A stretch of 64,000 bases of DNA from Meconema thalassinum (GCA_946902985.2 OX336389.2:1008647441-1008711440), one strand, 5' to 3'. Counted from the first letter of the stretch, positions 33,259 through 44,210 are shown. Numbers and translations: made by a program. Notes: generated by a model not told the origin, from the letters alone.

Positions 33259-35100
33259 GAGGCGGAAACACAAAAATGTAAGAGATGAAAAGGGGAAAGC
33301 AGAATACAGACGTCTGAGAAATGAGGTTAACAAGAAGTGCAAGGAAGCGAAAGAAGAATGGCTGAAAGAGAAATGTGCAGGTATAGAAAATTGTCTGAAT
33401 TCAGGAAAAGTAGATACAGCTTATCGAAGGATTAAGAATAATTTTGGGGAAAAGAAGACTATAAGTGCTGTAATATTAAGGACACAAATGGAAAGCCTCT
33501 AACAGATAGGGAAGAAAAGGTTGAGAGATGGAAAGCTTACATAGAGTGTTTGTATAAGGGAAAGGAGATTGAGAATCATGTAATGGAAAGGGAGGAGGAA
33601 ATTGATGAGGATGCAAAAGGAGATTTAATATTGAGATCAGAATTAGACAGAGAAAGCAGGAACAAAGCACCAGGCATAGATGATATACCGATTGAGTTGC
33701 TACGCTGCATAGGAGATGAAGGTGTGATCAGGTTATTTCTCTTGGTGTGTAGGATTTATGAGACAGGTGAGGTACCCTCTGATAAGAAGAATGTTATCAT
33801 CCCTATACCAAAGAAAGTGGTAGCTGACAGATGTGAAGATTATCGTACAATCAGCTTGATTACTCATGCTTCAAAGATCCTGCCAAGAATAATTTACAAG
33901 AGGATGGAAAGCCTGATAGAAACGGAGTTGGGTGAAGACCAGTTTGGTTTCAGGAGAAATGTAGGAACAAGGGAAGCTGTACTAAGTCTTTGGCTGATTT
34001 TGGAAGGTAGAATAAGGAAAGAGAAGAGAACATTCATGGCATTTGTAGACTTAGAAAAGGCTTTTGATAGCGTTGATTGGACTAAATTGTTTGACATTTT
34101 GAAAACGATTGGAATAAAGTACAGGGATAGGAGGGTGATCAACAATCTATACAGAAACCAGACAGCAATCATTCGAGCTGAAGGACATGAGAGAGAAGCT
34201 GATATTCAGAAAGGTGTAAGGCAAGGCTGCAACTTATCACCAATACTTTTCAATCTTTACATTGAACAAGCAATGAAGGAAATTGGAGAAAAATTTAAAG
34301 TGGGAGTGAAGATTCAAGGAGAAATAATTTCAACTCTGAGATTTGCCGACACGCCTGAGGATTTGAAAGAGTATTTGAATGGTATGGACTCCGTCTTGAG
34401 GAAAGAATTCATGATGAAAATTAATAAATGTAAAACAAAAATATTGGAATGCAGTCGAAAGAAATCAGAAACCTCTATGGACATCAAATTGGTAGGTGAA
34501 AAGCTGAAGGAAGTAGGAGACTTCTGTTACTTAGGAAGCAAAATAACCAGTGATGCACGAAGCAAGGAGGATATAAAAAGTAGGTTGGCTCAGGCAAGGA
34601 AAGCATTTTTACAGAAAAGGAATCTGTTGACATAGATTTAGGTATTAGGAAGTCATTTTTGAAAGCCTTTGTCTGGAGCGTGTCACTCTATGGAAGTGAA
34701 ACTTGGACTATTGGTGCAGCAGAAAAGGAGAAAATTGAGGTGTTTGAAATGTGGTGTTACAGGAGAATGATGATCAGATGGGTAGATAGGGTGACAAACA
34801 AAGAGGTATTAAGACGGGTGGGAGAGGAGAGATGTTTCTGGCGACTGCTAATGAAGAGAAGAGATAGGTTGGTAGGACACATACTAAGACACCCAGGAAT
34901 AGCAAGCTTAGTTATGGAAGGAAGGGTCGAGGACAAGAACTGTAGGGGTAGACCAAGGTTAGAATATGTTAAACAGATTGCATCGAATGTAGGGTGTGGT
35001 AACTATGTAGAGATGAAACGATTAGCTCAGGACATGGAGAGCTGCATCAAACCAGTCAAAAGATTGAAGACTCAAACAACAACAATCCTAGTTCTTACTA
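33258..35100 (+). pseudogene. RTE-like LINE reverse transcriptase with damaged active site
   Basis: After the linker (RRLRNEVNKKCKEAKEEWLK) the RT domain reads NKAPGIDDIPIELLRCIGDE, NVIIPIPKK, FVDLEKAFDSVDWTKLFDIL, VRQGCNLSPILFNLYIEQAM and then LRFADTPEDLKEYLNGMDSV. The usual FADD and following segment (about eight residues) is deleted in frame, removing the second catalytic Asp. Downstream it keeps DFCYLGSKITSDARSKEDIK, SVSLYGSETWTIGAAEKEKI, RRDRLVGHILRH and CRGRPRLEYVKQI. Stops lie at about 33502 and 34635. It ends in KRLKTQTT with the CAACAA tail. Confidence 0.83.
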
Positions 35101-35474
35101 CTTTTATCCAAATAAGGCATAATCGCTAGGGCTCACTGTCTTGTTTTATATAGACCATTTTAGTTTTCATTTCCTGGCAGTGGGCTATTTTTTATCTTCA
35201 TTTCATTAGGGGCCGATATCTTAGATGTTAGGCCCCTTGAAACAAGAATTATCAGTCATTTGTGGATTTATAGACTACACTAAAAATCATGTATCACAGT
35301 ACATAATCAACTCTAGACTCCTATGTCATCAGTGACTCCATATGAATGCAGTAATCAGCTATGAAAAGACCGTGGTCAGGTCTCTTGATGAAATATTTTT
35401 CTGTATTTACTTAAAATAAATCAATTCAAAATATATACATTTTCTTTCCACCTAGTCCATACTTTCTTTTACAA
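35101..35474. other. LINE flank with a copy of the GGCCCCTT tail repeat
   Basis: ATCTTAGATGTTAGGCCCCT near 35217-35236 matches the tail repeat at 61045-61080. Nothing else is recognisable. Confidence 0.4.
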
Positions 35475-35667
35475 AGAAAGGAAGTTTGTAGTTTCACGTG
35501 ACCGTAATCTCGTGATCATGAGCCATGGGACCTCCTATTTACGTGGATTCCGAACCACAGGACAAGGCATTTCACTTTGAAAATCTCGCATATTTGACCG
35601 GGAATCGAATCCGGTCTTCCGTGGTGAGAGGCCAACAGCTTGACCGCTGCGCCACCTCACCCTCCTT
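35475..35667 (-). mobile_element. tRNA-derived SINE family C
   Basis: Minus-strand head GTGAGGTGGCGCAGCGGTCA, box B-like CCGGATTCGATTCCC, body TGGCTCATGATCACGAGATT and tail ACGTGAAACTACAAACTTCC. Flanks ACTTTCTTTTACAA (35461-35474) and ACTTTCTAATACAA (35668-35681) match at 12 of 14. Confidence 0.8.
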
Positions 35668-35681
35668 ACTTTCTAATACAA

Positions 35682-36344
35682 GTTATAAAACTTTGTACAA
35701 TTGAAGTTTGAATTATTGTAGACTTATACCCAAAATCTACTGTAGGTACTGGCAATCTGACCGTGATGAAGGTGTTGAACATTTTATTGTTTGGTGGTGT
35801 TATTGCATTTTTTTTTTCAGTAGTGCCAACATGATTATTTTTGGCACAAGATTGAGATTGCAGCAGTTGTAACCAATTTTTGGGTCAGCACATTCTGTGT
35901 GAATCATGGAGCTGCTTTGCACTCTTTTTGCGGAGTTAGTGCAGTGGTGAATGTGGGGTGAATGGGAGCAGCAGTGGTGTTTCCTTTTTATATTCTTTAT
36001 GCTAATAAGGTTTTACATACAATACCGGTAACAGGTCTAACTTGGGGATTATGTCCCTGCTCCCCTCGTTTACAGGGTGATCCTTGGATTGTTTTTTGGC
36101 AACTGATGCGGGGTTCTGCTTGGCCGATGATCTATCGTTTCTGGCCTGCCAAAGGAGCAACTTGATAGTTTGATTTTGAAAGTTATGAGGCTCCTAAAAT
36201 TTGAATTTGAAATTTGGTGGTTTGTAACCTGAAGTTATAATGCACTTACTCAGCTTTAATATGAGAATTTCATTATCATCTACGTCCTTAATTCAATACC
36301 CTAATTAATTGTATTAATGAATCCTTGAGGAGGCTCCTTTCTCA
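35682..36344. other. No recognisable gene
   Basis: Includes TGCTAATAAGGTTTTACATA (about 36000), resembling sequence near 29690, but no domain or terminal repeat was found. Confidence 0.35.
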
Positions 36345-36715
36345 TCCCGGCTGTGCACCTCATGGTGCAATGGCTAGCATACTCGGCTGTCACCCCTGAG
36401 ATCCGGGTTTGATTCCTAGCTCTGCCAAGAAATATGATTCTTGTCTGAGGGCTGATAGAAGGTACACCCAGCCTCGTGAGGCAAAACTGTGAAGAGGCGA
36501 GTTTGAATCCCAACTCAGCCATCTTCGGAAGTGTTTTTCCGTTGTTTCTCAGTTCTACTCCAGGCAAAAGTAGGGATAGTGCCTTACTTAAGGCCATGGC
36601 TTTTTCTTTTCCAATCCTCACTTGAATTACAAAGACACACACTAGTACAGCCTTCACAATAACACAGTTTATCAGACTATTCTACACAGACAAACCCAAG
36701 TACACGGGGCTTGCA
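36345..36715 (+). mobile_element. tRNA-derived SINE family B
   Basis: Head CACCTCATGGTGCAATGGCT, box B-like GGGTTTGATTCC, central domain CAGTTCTACTCCAGGCAAAA with GGATAGTGCC, 3' body ACACACACTAGTACAGCC and AATAACACAGTTTATCAGAC, ending near ACGGGGCTTGCAAAG. Same family as 40150-40515 and 46262-46650. Confidence 0.75.
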
Positions 36716-36789
36716 AAGTCCAACCCCCCCCCCCCAAAATGAAACATTATTTTGGTACCCGGTTCATGAAGTAACCCACAGTATTCTTT

Positions 36790-36925
36790 AATGGTCGATT
36801 CCCGGTCAATGCATGTGAGATTTTCGAAGTGAAATGCCATGTCCTGTGGTTCGGATTCCACGTAAAAAGGAGGTCCCGTGGCTCATAATCACAAGATTCA
36901 CGGTCACGTAAAACTACAATCTTCC
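36790..36925 (+). mobile_element. SINE family C fragment
   Basis: Contains GAAATGCCATGTCCTGTGGT, AAAAAGGAGGTCCC, GTGGCTCATAATCACAAGAT and CGTAAAACTACAATCTTCC. The tRNA head is missing. Confidence 0.65.
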
Positions 36926-37009
36926 TTCTTGAATGATTTTCATCCTCACCCCTATAGTTTTGTCTGTTTTTGAGTGAAATAGAAAGACAAGAAGGGAGAT
37001 AAAAAAGAC

Positions 37010-38430
37010 TGTAACAACTACAGAGGAATCACCCTCATCTCACATGTGGCAAAGGTATTTGAACGGATACTCGAGGGTCGATTGAGGATGGTAGTGAAAA
37101 AGGAAATAGAGGTAGAACTAAATGAATTTCTAAGAGACAGATCAACTTTTGATCTTATTTTTACGATGAGGAACATGATGGAGAAAAGGTTGGAATACGG
37201 GGAGGATTTGGTGATCACCTTTATAGATATTGTGAAGGCATATGATAGTGTACCAAGACAACTGGTTTGGGATGCATTGATAAGGAATAAAGTAGGTAGA
37301 GCAGAAGTGGAAATGATTAAAGCCATGTATCGTTAGTGTGTCAGTAGCGTGAAGACCAAGATTGGAGAAACTGGTTCAATGTAGAATCAGGTCTCCGACA
37401 GGAGAGTGTATTGTCCCCGGTACTTTTCCTCACTGTCATGGATGGAATCCTTAAACGAGTGAAACGGAAAATGGGAACTAAAGGGACCAAGGCCTTACAC
37501 TCTTTGCTGATGACATAGTGATATGGGGGGACGATGAATTGGGAGTCCAAGAACAAGTAAATGTTTGGAACCAGGTGATAGAAGAGCATGGAATGGAAAT
37601 CAGTATGGAGAAGAGTCAGACGATGGTGATGACTAGGGCCCGGATGTTGATGACATGTCATCTTTTTACTGAGCTGCCTAAAACAATGCTTAAGTACATA
37701 GAAACTCCGGATGGGCCACCCCGTCTTCAAATATGTCATTTTTATTTTGCATCTTTTTGCATTTTTGCTATTTTTCTATTTTAAGAGCATTTTTCAAGTT
37801 TGGTAGATTTTTTTGGTCATATTTTAGAGAAATCAGCATTTTAAAGTCATTTTTTTTTCCAATTTAGTCATATCACAGCTTTATATGAGGGAGTTACGTC
37901 TCTCAGAGTTAAAGAAGCTAGTACCTATGAATATAAACCTTTTGTTAAGTGCTAGAAATCTATTTTGATTGACTTTTCAGTTTGAGCTTCAGATGTCATT
38001 TTTGAAATATTGGCAAGTTTATTAATATAAGATCATTTTCTCTATTTTATTGTGCATTTGTCGAATTTTTGAAATATTGGTGAGTTTAGTCTATTATTAT
38101 AAGATCATTTTCTCCATTTTATAGTGCACTTTTCGATTTTTCGGTCATTTATTAGTCATTTTTGAAAATTTTAAGTGCATTTTTTAAACATTTTTACGGC
38201 ATCAACATCCGGGCCCTAGTGATGACAAGATATTTGCGAGATGGTAGGGGGGAATATTGCAGTAGATGGAAAACCATTACAAGTTGTGAAAAGCTTCAAA
38301 TACTTAGGGAGTGTCCTAACAGACGATGTAGGGATAAGTGAGGAAATTGGTAAGAGGATCCAACAAGCAAATGGGTTTTACCAGAGTGTGAGGGTCTGGT
38401 GTAAATCTCTGCTTCATTCAACTCCATAAT
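37010..38430 (+). pseudogene. LINE reverse transcriptase, split by a hAT MITE
   Basis: RT pieces: KDCNNYRGITLISHVAKVFE, FIDIVKAYDSVPRQLVWDAL, a broken palm region, LTLFADDIVIWGDDELG with the catalytic Asp pair near 37500-37520, then HGMEISMEKSQTMVMT at 37633 where the MITE enters. After the MITE: GKPLQVVKSFKYLGSVLTDD and ISEEIGKRIQQANGFYQSVR, which is the continuation expected for RTE-like LINEs. Frame shifts lie near 37335, 37480 and after the insertion site. 5' truncated at about 37010. Confidence 0.78.
37634..38218. mobile_element. hAT-type MITE, 585 bp
   Basis: Perfect 19-bp terminal repeats TAGGGCCCGGATGTTGATG (37634-37652 and inverted 38200-38218) flanked by the 8-bp duplication GTGATGAC (37626-37633 and 38219-38226). 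Inside is an imperfect tandem pair of about 68 bp (38001-38066 and 38068-38138). No coding capacity. Confidence 0.85.
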
Positions 38431-39136
38431 GGAATTCGTTAGGTCTGTATTGGCAATGAACTAATATACCAATTTTTGAGGAAGACTCTGTCAATCAATA
38501 CTTATATATTATGAAATATCTACGTCGGTACATGTTTCGGATCAGGTAAAGGTCCTTCTTCAGCCCTGAACTTAAAATAATTGCACAATCAATCATGAAT
38601 CTAACTACATCAACAACATACTAATAAAACATACTGTACATGAAAACATATTTTAATACACTGATAACAACTCATGTTAAAATACATTTAAAAACCCATT
38701 AAAACACTGTTAAAAATGAACTGATGTTTGTTGCGTCATTATGTGACGATGTTGTCCAGTGGAACGATTGGCCACATGAGGATTGTTGTGAACAGTTTTG
38801 TTTTTAACTTTAAGCCGCGCCTCCATACAGACCCCATTGAACCAGTTAACTCCATAGACGGACAGGCTATGGTCATCGGCCCATTCTCCTTCCTCTCAAC
38901 TTTCAACGGGCACTCAGCGCAAGGAGAACATACGAATCTCTTCTAAGCTATCCAATTAGAAGAAGCCTCCGTCATACTTTTCGCATGGGACAAACCCATT
39001 AGATTAAGTCACATAGTGTCAACGCCCTGAGTGTCGACAGCCACTATTAACATGACGCAACGATCTCCACAGCGCAACTTAAAGTTAAAAACAAAACTGT
39101 TCACAATCTTCCTCATGTGGCCAATCGTTCCACTGG
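38431..39136. repeat. Unclassified insert with an inverted repeat pair
   Basis: Arms at about 38745-38815 and 39060-39136 share CAGTGGAACGATTGGCCACA then TGAGGA and GTGAACAGTTTTGTTTTTAA in opposite orientation. Between them is 240 bp of unknown sequence; to the left, 38450-38740 is AT-rich and non-coding (contains ACATGTTTCGGATCAGG). Confidence 0.55.
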
Positions 39137-39325
39137 AAGTCACGGAAGGCCGAGGTTGAGGTGGATAGATGCAGTGAGGGAGAGCGTTGAGAAAAGAGGA
39201 GTGAAAGTGGAGGATGTGCTGGAAGAGGGACGAGAGTGGTGGAGAGACAGAAAAGTATGGAGGTCCTTGATTCACACCCCGACCCAGATTAGTGGAACCG
39301 TGAAATGAAGAAGAAGAAGAAAGAC
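39137..39325 (+). pseudogene. LINE C-terminal end with (GAA)n tail
   Basis: Reads SHGRPRLRWIDAVRESVEKR, GVKVEDVLEEGREWWRDRKV, WRSLIHTPTQISGTVK, stop: the conserved C-terminus of RTE-like LINEs, directly followed by AAGAAGAAGAAGAAAG at about 39307-39322. It may be the end of the 37010-38430 LINE after internal loss, or an independent 5'-truncated copy. Confidence 0.72.
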
Positions 39326-39929
39326 AATTGATACAAATAGACAAAACTTGTGTGTTCTCTTTCCTACATACGTGCTAGAATTAATGTTTGTGTATTAATA
39401 TATTATGTGTAAGTTAGCTATGTAGGCCTTGGTTTTGAAGAAACAATAGGGTTGAACAAAGTGAGTGCTAGTGACCAGATCTTCGGAACAGTGGTATAGC
39501 GCAATAAACTGAAGAAGCATCCAATGGACCTTTCATCATGTATTCAGGTCCCTATTGACTCTTCAAAATCCAAATAAATTAATTTCAATTGAAAAATATT
39601 TATATTTCATATGCAGCTTATGTTAAAAATACTAGTGTAACCATAGCGTATGGAAGAGGAAGTGTCCGCTCTTCTCCTTTCACCCAGAAGCCAACTGAAG
39701 AGAGTGCTGGTCTTTCCACCAGCAGCAGCACCAATGATTCAGACGGCAACAGATTAAACGTGTCATTAGTGCGTGTTACATTTCTGAGTTTTTATTGCGC
39801 TCCATTGTCACTGTTTGGCAGTTTACATTGAAGTGTTCGTTAGTAGTGTGAGTTGTGTATGTCTTATAGCCTACATTGCTACATTTATAGCTATTGTGTC
39901 TTGAGACAGCGTATTTCAGCACACGCAAT

Positions 39930-39981
39930 ATGCCCACGTATTTCGTACCCGGCTGTAGATCTGGGTATCGATCGTCCTTAG
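39930..39981 (+). pseudogene. THAP-domain first exon, P-element-like
   Basis: ATG then MPTYFVPGCRSGYRSSL and a donor G|GTAGGC. THAP zinc fingers begin MPxxCxxxxC; here the first zinc-ligand Cys is Phe and the second (PGC) is kept. P-element-like transposases and their relatives start this way and often splice just after this block. No downstream THAP or catalytic exon was recognised before 41001. Confidence 0.5.
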
Positions 39982-40149
39982 GTAGGCAATGAATGTTTAG
40001 TGTAACATTTAGCCAGATACATCATGCAAAATATTTCAAAAGTGACACAATGTTAATTATGCCCACCTTTCCTCCACGGAAAAGCAACTGATAATGTAGC
40101 TGCTTTGCTAACACTTCTTAAAGATTACGGTTCTACACAAAGCGGCACA

Positions 40150-40515
40150 TATCTAACCGCTGAGGCCTGGGTTCTATTTCTGGCTCTGTCAAGAAATTTA
40201 ATTCTGTTCTGAGGGCTGGAACGAGGTAAACTCAGCCTCGTGAGGCAAACCCAAGAAGAGGCTGATTCGATTTCCAACTCGGCCATCCTGAATGTGGTTT
40301 TCCTTGGTTTCCCACTTCTACTCCAGTCGAATGCCGGGATGGTTCCTAAATTAAGGCCACGGCCGCCTACTTCCCAATCCTCATCTGAATTACAACTCTA
40401 ACACATACAGCCATCACAATAACACAGGTTATCAGACAAATTCTATACACACCCAAATATACAAGGCTACATGACCACGATATCTCAAAGCCCCTACATG
40501 AATCGACATATCTAA
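40150..40515 (+). mobile_element. SINE family B, head degraded
   Basis: From CCGCTGAGGCCTGGGTTCTA through GAGGGCTGGAACGAGG, CCTCGTGAGGCAAAC, the central domain TTTCCCACTTCTACTCCAG and ATGCCGGGATGGTTCC, then ACAGCCATCACAATAACACA, ending GGCTACATGACCACGATAT and AAAGCCCCTA. Confidence 0.75.
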
Positions 40516-41001
40516 AGTAGGGTATGCATCAGAAAGTGCTTATAACCTGTTGTTTTGAGTGGAAAAGGTTGGGACGGAAATACGGTTCTATCGTGTGCTA
40601 ATAGTTTGTAGGGATGTATTTTTTGAGTGTTTAGATAGTTAAGAATCTATTCAAGTGAAGTCATTAGATCATGCATGTGTTGTTTATTTTACCTAAACTT
40701 GTATTCCAAGACTTGAAATGTCGTTTTTACTTCCGCACAAAGGAGATACTGAGAGAGATGGCTATGTCCAAGTCCGCAAAATCATCAGGAAGACACTCCA
40801 AAGTGTCTAGTTGCTTGAATCGTCTTTAAACTGAGTTGTATGCTTCTGTTTTTTACATAGATAGAACCCGTAGTACATGGCTCCGTTGATCGCGGGACTC
40901 GGCGACACGGGCTTGCGGCACAGGCCTTACCAGTGTCGTTTTCTGTGCGTCAGTCCACGATAACTCGTGGAGATCCTATCCTTCCTCTTCCATATGCTAT
41001 G

Positions 41002-41848
41002 TTATAACTTATGATACTTCTTGACAGGGATTTTGCTTCACCCCCTAGGTCAGCGGGCATTACACTCCCCCCCATCCCTCCTAAAATTTAAATTTATACT
41101 TTTAAACATGAAATTTCCAAAATATTGCCCAGTATTAATCTCGCCAGGCTACTGAATTGAACATAATTTTGCAAGATTCTGCAAGACTACAGTATTTTGA
41201 GTTAAAAATTAAATTTTTAAGAAGGAACAGTGAAGAGCAGTGATACAATGCGTATTGTGTCCGGTTTCAGGGATCTCTCATGAATAAACAAACACAACTG
41301 GTTGCATGTATGGGTCGCATTAGAATTTATTCTATTCTATATTCTATGTATACCAGTATTTACATGATACAAGGTTACACTGCACTCACTCTGTACGCTG
41401 GTCACCACAGTACACCAACTGTTCGCTATCACAGCGTGATCCAAATATCTGCTGATGAGGTCAATTGGTTACACCAGGGTGGAGCCCTGCTGCGGTAAAA
41501 ACCTATAAGAGTTGCTAGTGTTAAATTCAATGAACTGGGCTTATTCTCTTTATGGCTGATAAATGCTTGTATATCAATGGAAGATCAATGTAATTTCTTT
41601 TTCAATAATTCTGGTGATTCAGTGGATGAAAATATTAGTGCAGAACCATTCATTAGCACAACAGGGGAGAATGTCAATAACTTCATTTAGAGAATTGAGG
41701 AAAGGAAGTTTTAGTCGTGTGGACCGCTAAACTAACATGTGATAAACACTTGTTTAATTTACTCCAACACAGCTAAGGATAGAAGAAAAAATGAATATGG
41801 CATTTGCTCAGTGGAAATGAAGTAACCATATTTTAGTAACCCTACTTA
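41002..41848. other. No recognisable gene
   Basis: Has a C-rich patch near 41040-41085 (CACTCCCCCCCATCCCTCC). No coding motif. Confidence 0.35.
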
Positions 41849-42419
41849 CACTCAACTGGCATAAAAAGCGAAACATTACGAATTTCAGACAAAACTCATT
41901 GTTTGTCCGTTTTATACCTGGTATAAATTGAATGTTGTAACTTTGCAGCAACATGGCAATGTGTCGTGAGTTAATCATGAGTTAATTATCTCATTTGAGA
42001 AGTTTCAGCACAATAATATTGATAAACATTGTTGATCGTAACATTCACAACACTAATGATACCGTTTCCCGCCTTTGGACAAGAATATCCACAAACGGCT
42101 ATCTTAAGGTCTATTGCTGTGAATTCTCATGCCGCGTATTTTTGTGTACATTACGGTTTGTCTACAACATTCGTAATCATACAGTGTTACAGTACGATGG
42201 ATTCCAGGTTTCGACATTTCCAAATTCGTGTTTGTACACTGTTGTAATTGTGTTGATCAATGCTGTTTTTCAATTATTGTACTAATTAAGGTAATCAACT
42301 TATGATACATTGGCATATTGTTGTAATGTCATAGTATTTGATTAATACAAGGTTTGGAACGGTCAAACATTGAATTCAGTCTGAAATTCGTAGCGTTTCG
42401 CATTTATTGCCGGTGAGTG
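41849..42419. mobile_element. TA-flanked MITE, 571 bp, with about 80-bp inverted ends
   Basis: Left end CACTCAACTGGCATAAAAAG, right end inverted CACTCACCGGCAATAAATGC; both continue with CGAAAC, TACGAATTTCAGAC and a TTGT/TTGACCGTT block. TA at 41847-41848 and 42420-42421. Short inner frames are unrecognised. Class likely Tc1/mariner. Confidence 0.65.
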
Positions 42420-42421
42420 TA

Positions 42422-42935
42422 TATTTGGCCTACTTTCGAATGTTTTAAAATATGAAAGACTTATTCAATCTACATTGGCCAAATTGACCCAAATTTGGTA
42501 CAGCGGTAGCACTAGCAAAGGGAATCTTGGTGTAATATTTTATATCACCACCACCCAAATGTTTAAAGCTTAAATCAAATTACAACTTAACTAATCATCG
42601 GATTTCTACCAAATTTGAAAAAGAGTACCTCCATGTAGGATAAGTCTCGCACCCAAACAATTTCGAGATGGCAGCTATGCAAATCGTGCAAGCATTTTAG
42701 CTTATAACTTATGATCCAATGAATCAGTGTTCAAAGTACTTGGTATTCCGATGACTTTATATAAGGACCCCCCATTACCAATGTTATTGCTATATGAACT
42801 TAAATATTATGAGCAGCCGCCATTCTGAAATCATAGAATATAAAAATAAATAACTCAACACTTAGCAGCTACAGACACGAACAGTAATGCCAAGGTAGTA
42901 CTGTATATGTGGCCTTGAATGACAAAGGCAAAATA
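42422..42935. other. No recognisable gene
   Basis: AT-rich non-coding sequence. A GCCGCCAT motif at 42830 recurs in related form near 43758 (GCGGCCATC), hinting that 42480-43990 is one older repeat into which the mariner inserted; not provable by eye. Confidence 0.3.
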
Positions 42936-43622
42936 CACCCTCTGTCTGAAAAGTTTGGTGAATGGGCTATATTACGAACTTATTGTTGGCTTACCTGAAA
43001 CAGCCATTACTGTCCTTCGAAGTAATCCCCATGGATGGTTATGCACTTCTGAGAACGACTGAACAAGTCCTGGAAACTCCTGGCATAGTCTTCTTTAGGA
43101 ATAGCCTTCAGTTTGGGTCGTCAAAACTCTAAATTGCAAGAGAGAAGCGTGAATTTATGCAACCTGCCTTGCACACCTGATAGACGGGCGGCAGTGAGAA
43201 GGGTGAATTTGTGCAACCTAACGTGCACAATTGTTCGACGGGTGGCAGTGAGAAGGGTGATTGTTCCATGGAATGGAATGGTCCTGAAAACCATCGTCAC
43301 GGGTGACGAGACCTGGTGCCTGAGGTACGACCTCGAAGGCAAGCGTCAAAGTATGGAATATCGGGGTCCAGGGTCGCCGAAAAGCCCTGAAAGGCCAGAG
43401 GTTTTCGGACATCCGACGTAATGTGACGACCCAACTGAAGGCTATCCCTCAGGAAGACTATGCCAGGACTTGTACAGCTGTTCTAGGAAGTGCATAACCA
43501 TCCACGGGGATTACTTCGAAAGGTAGTAACGGCTGTTTCAGGTAGGCCATCAATCCGTTCGTAATATAGACCAAATTAGTCTTCCCATAGACCCATTCAC
43601 CAAACTTTTCAGACAGATGGTG
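42936..43622 (+). mobile_element. Mariner derivative with about 190-bp inverted repeats
   Basis: Flanked by TA (42934-42935, 43623-43624). Ends CACCCTCTGTCTGAAAAGTT and inverted CACCATCTGTCTGAAAAGTT. Arms 42936-43121 and 43427-43622. The core (43122-43426) has a tandem pair of about 65 bp and a transposase fragment. Confidence 0.8.
43270..43421 (+). pseudogene. Mariner transposase core fragment
   Basis: Reads GMVLKTIVTGDETWCLRYDL, EGKRQSMEYRGPGSP, the block around the first catalytic Asp (TGDETW) of mariner transposases. All later motifs are missing, so only about 45 residues remain between the two long arms. Confidence 0.75.
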
Positions 43623-44210
43623 TAACTCTGTCCATACATTCAGTATAGCGGCTGCATGAACTATTAGAACATTAAAATATACAGCTCAGAATGAAATTGA
43701 GAATTAAAATGAATATTAACTTGTGTTAGTCACAAGATTATCACACTAAATATTGTGCATAGCGGCCATCTAAAAACTTAATAATAAATGATTATCTTTT
43801 GGTATCCTAGAGCTACTATAATGACATTTAATAATAAGATAGAACTTTATCAATATTCGTATTGCAAAAGAACATTGACTCCTTAGTTTAAAGATGGTGG
43901 CTGAGCATACTATTAAAATAAACAAATTAGTAATTCAGGATCTTATTGCACAATTAAGACTTAGCTTGGTAGAAGAGGAGTTATAGCCATACCCATACAT
44001 GTATGTGAAAGTAGCCTACATGTTCCTTACTGAACATCTTATTTTACTTGTATTCGGGATTGGTCATGTGGTTTTGAAATATTCACTGTCTATGCAAAAC
44101 CTCTTTCAGTCTAAATCCCTATTTATAGTATCTAATATTGGAATTATGATGTGTGAAATCCTATCTGAATTACTTATAATGGGCATTTAACTGTTTAAAA
44201 TCTTTTTCAG

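Larger units (their letters stand above)
31060..35100 (+). mobile_element. RTE-like LINE, nearly full length, split by a foldback element
   Basis: 5' leader (31060-31285) followed by AP-endonuclease, linker, RT and C-terminal region, ending in a CAAACAACAACAA tail near 35070-35085. Two further fragments of the same family are at 44880-45556 (3' end) and 62160-63268 (5' part). The insertion at about 32236-33258 interrupts the linker. Confidence 0.82.
39641..41001 (+). mobile_element. Putative P-element-like remnant with THAP start
   Basis: Ends carry CATAGCGTATGGAAGAGGAA and, inverted on the right (40981-41001), CATAGCATATGGAAGAGGAA, 19 of 20 identical. Inside are a THAP-like first exon (39930-39981) and a family B SINE. 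An exact 8-bp duplication is not visible (GTGTAAC versus TTATAAC), so the boundary and class are provisional. Confidence 0.45.
22576..44210 (+). other. Sara-like intron 1 (21.6 kb)
   Basis: Interval between donor GTATGT and acceptor TTTTTCAG, phase 1. It contains at least six SINEs, RTE, RNase H-type and other LINE pieces, a pogo-type transposase, two mariner derivatives, a hAT MITE, a P-like remnant and a TA-flanked MITE, all listed separately. No convincing additional Sara exon was found in it. Confidence 0.7.

Noticed and set aside
41995..42285. 96-residue + strand frame
   Set aside because: Inside the TA-flanked MITE, without a recognisable transposase motif.
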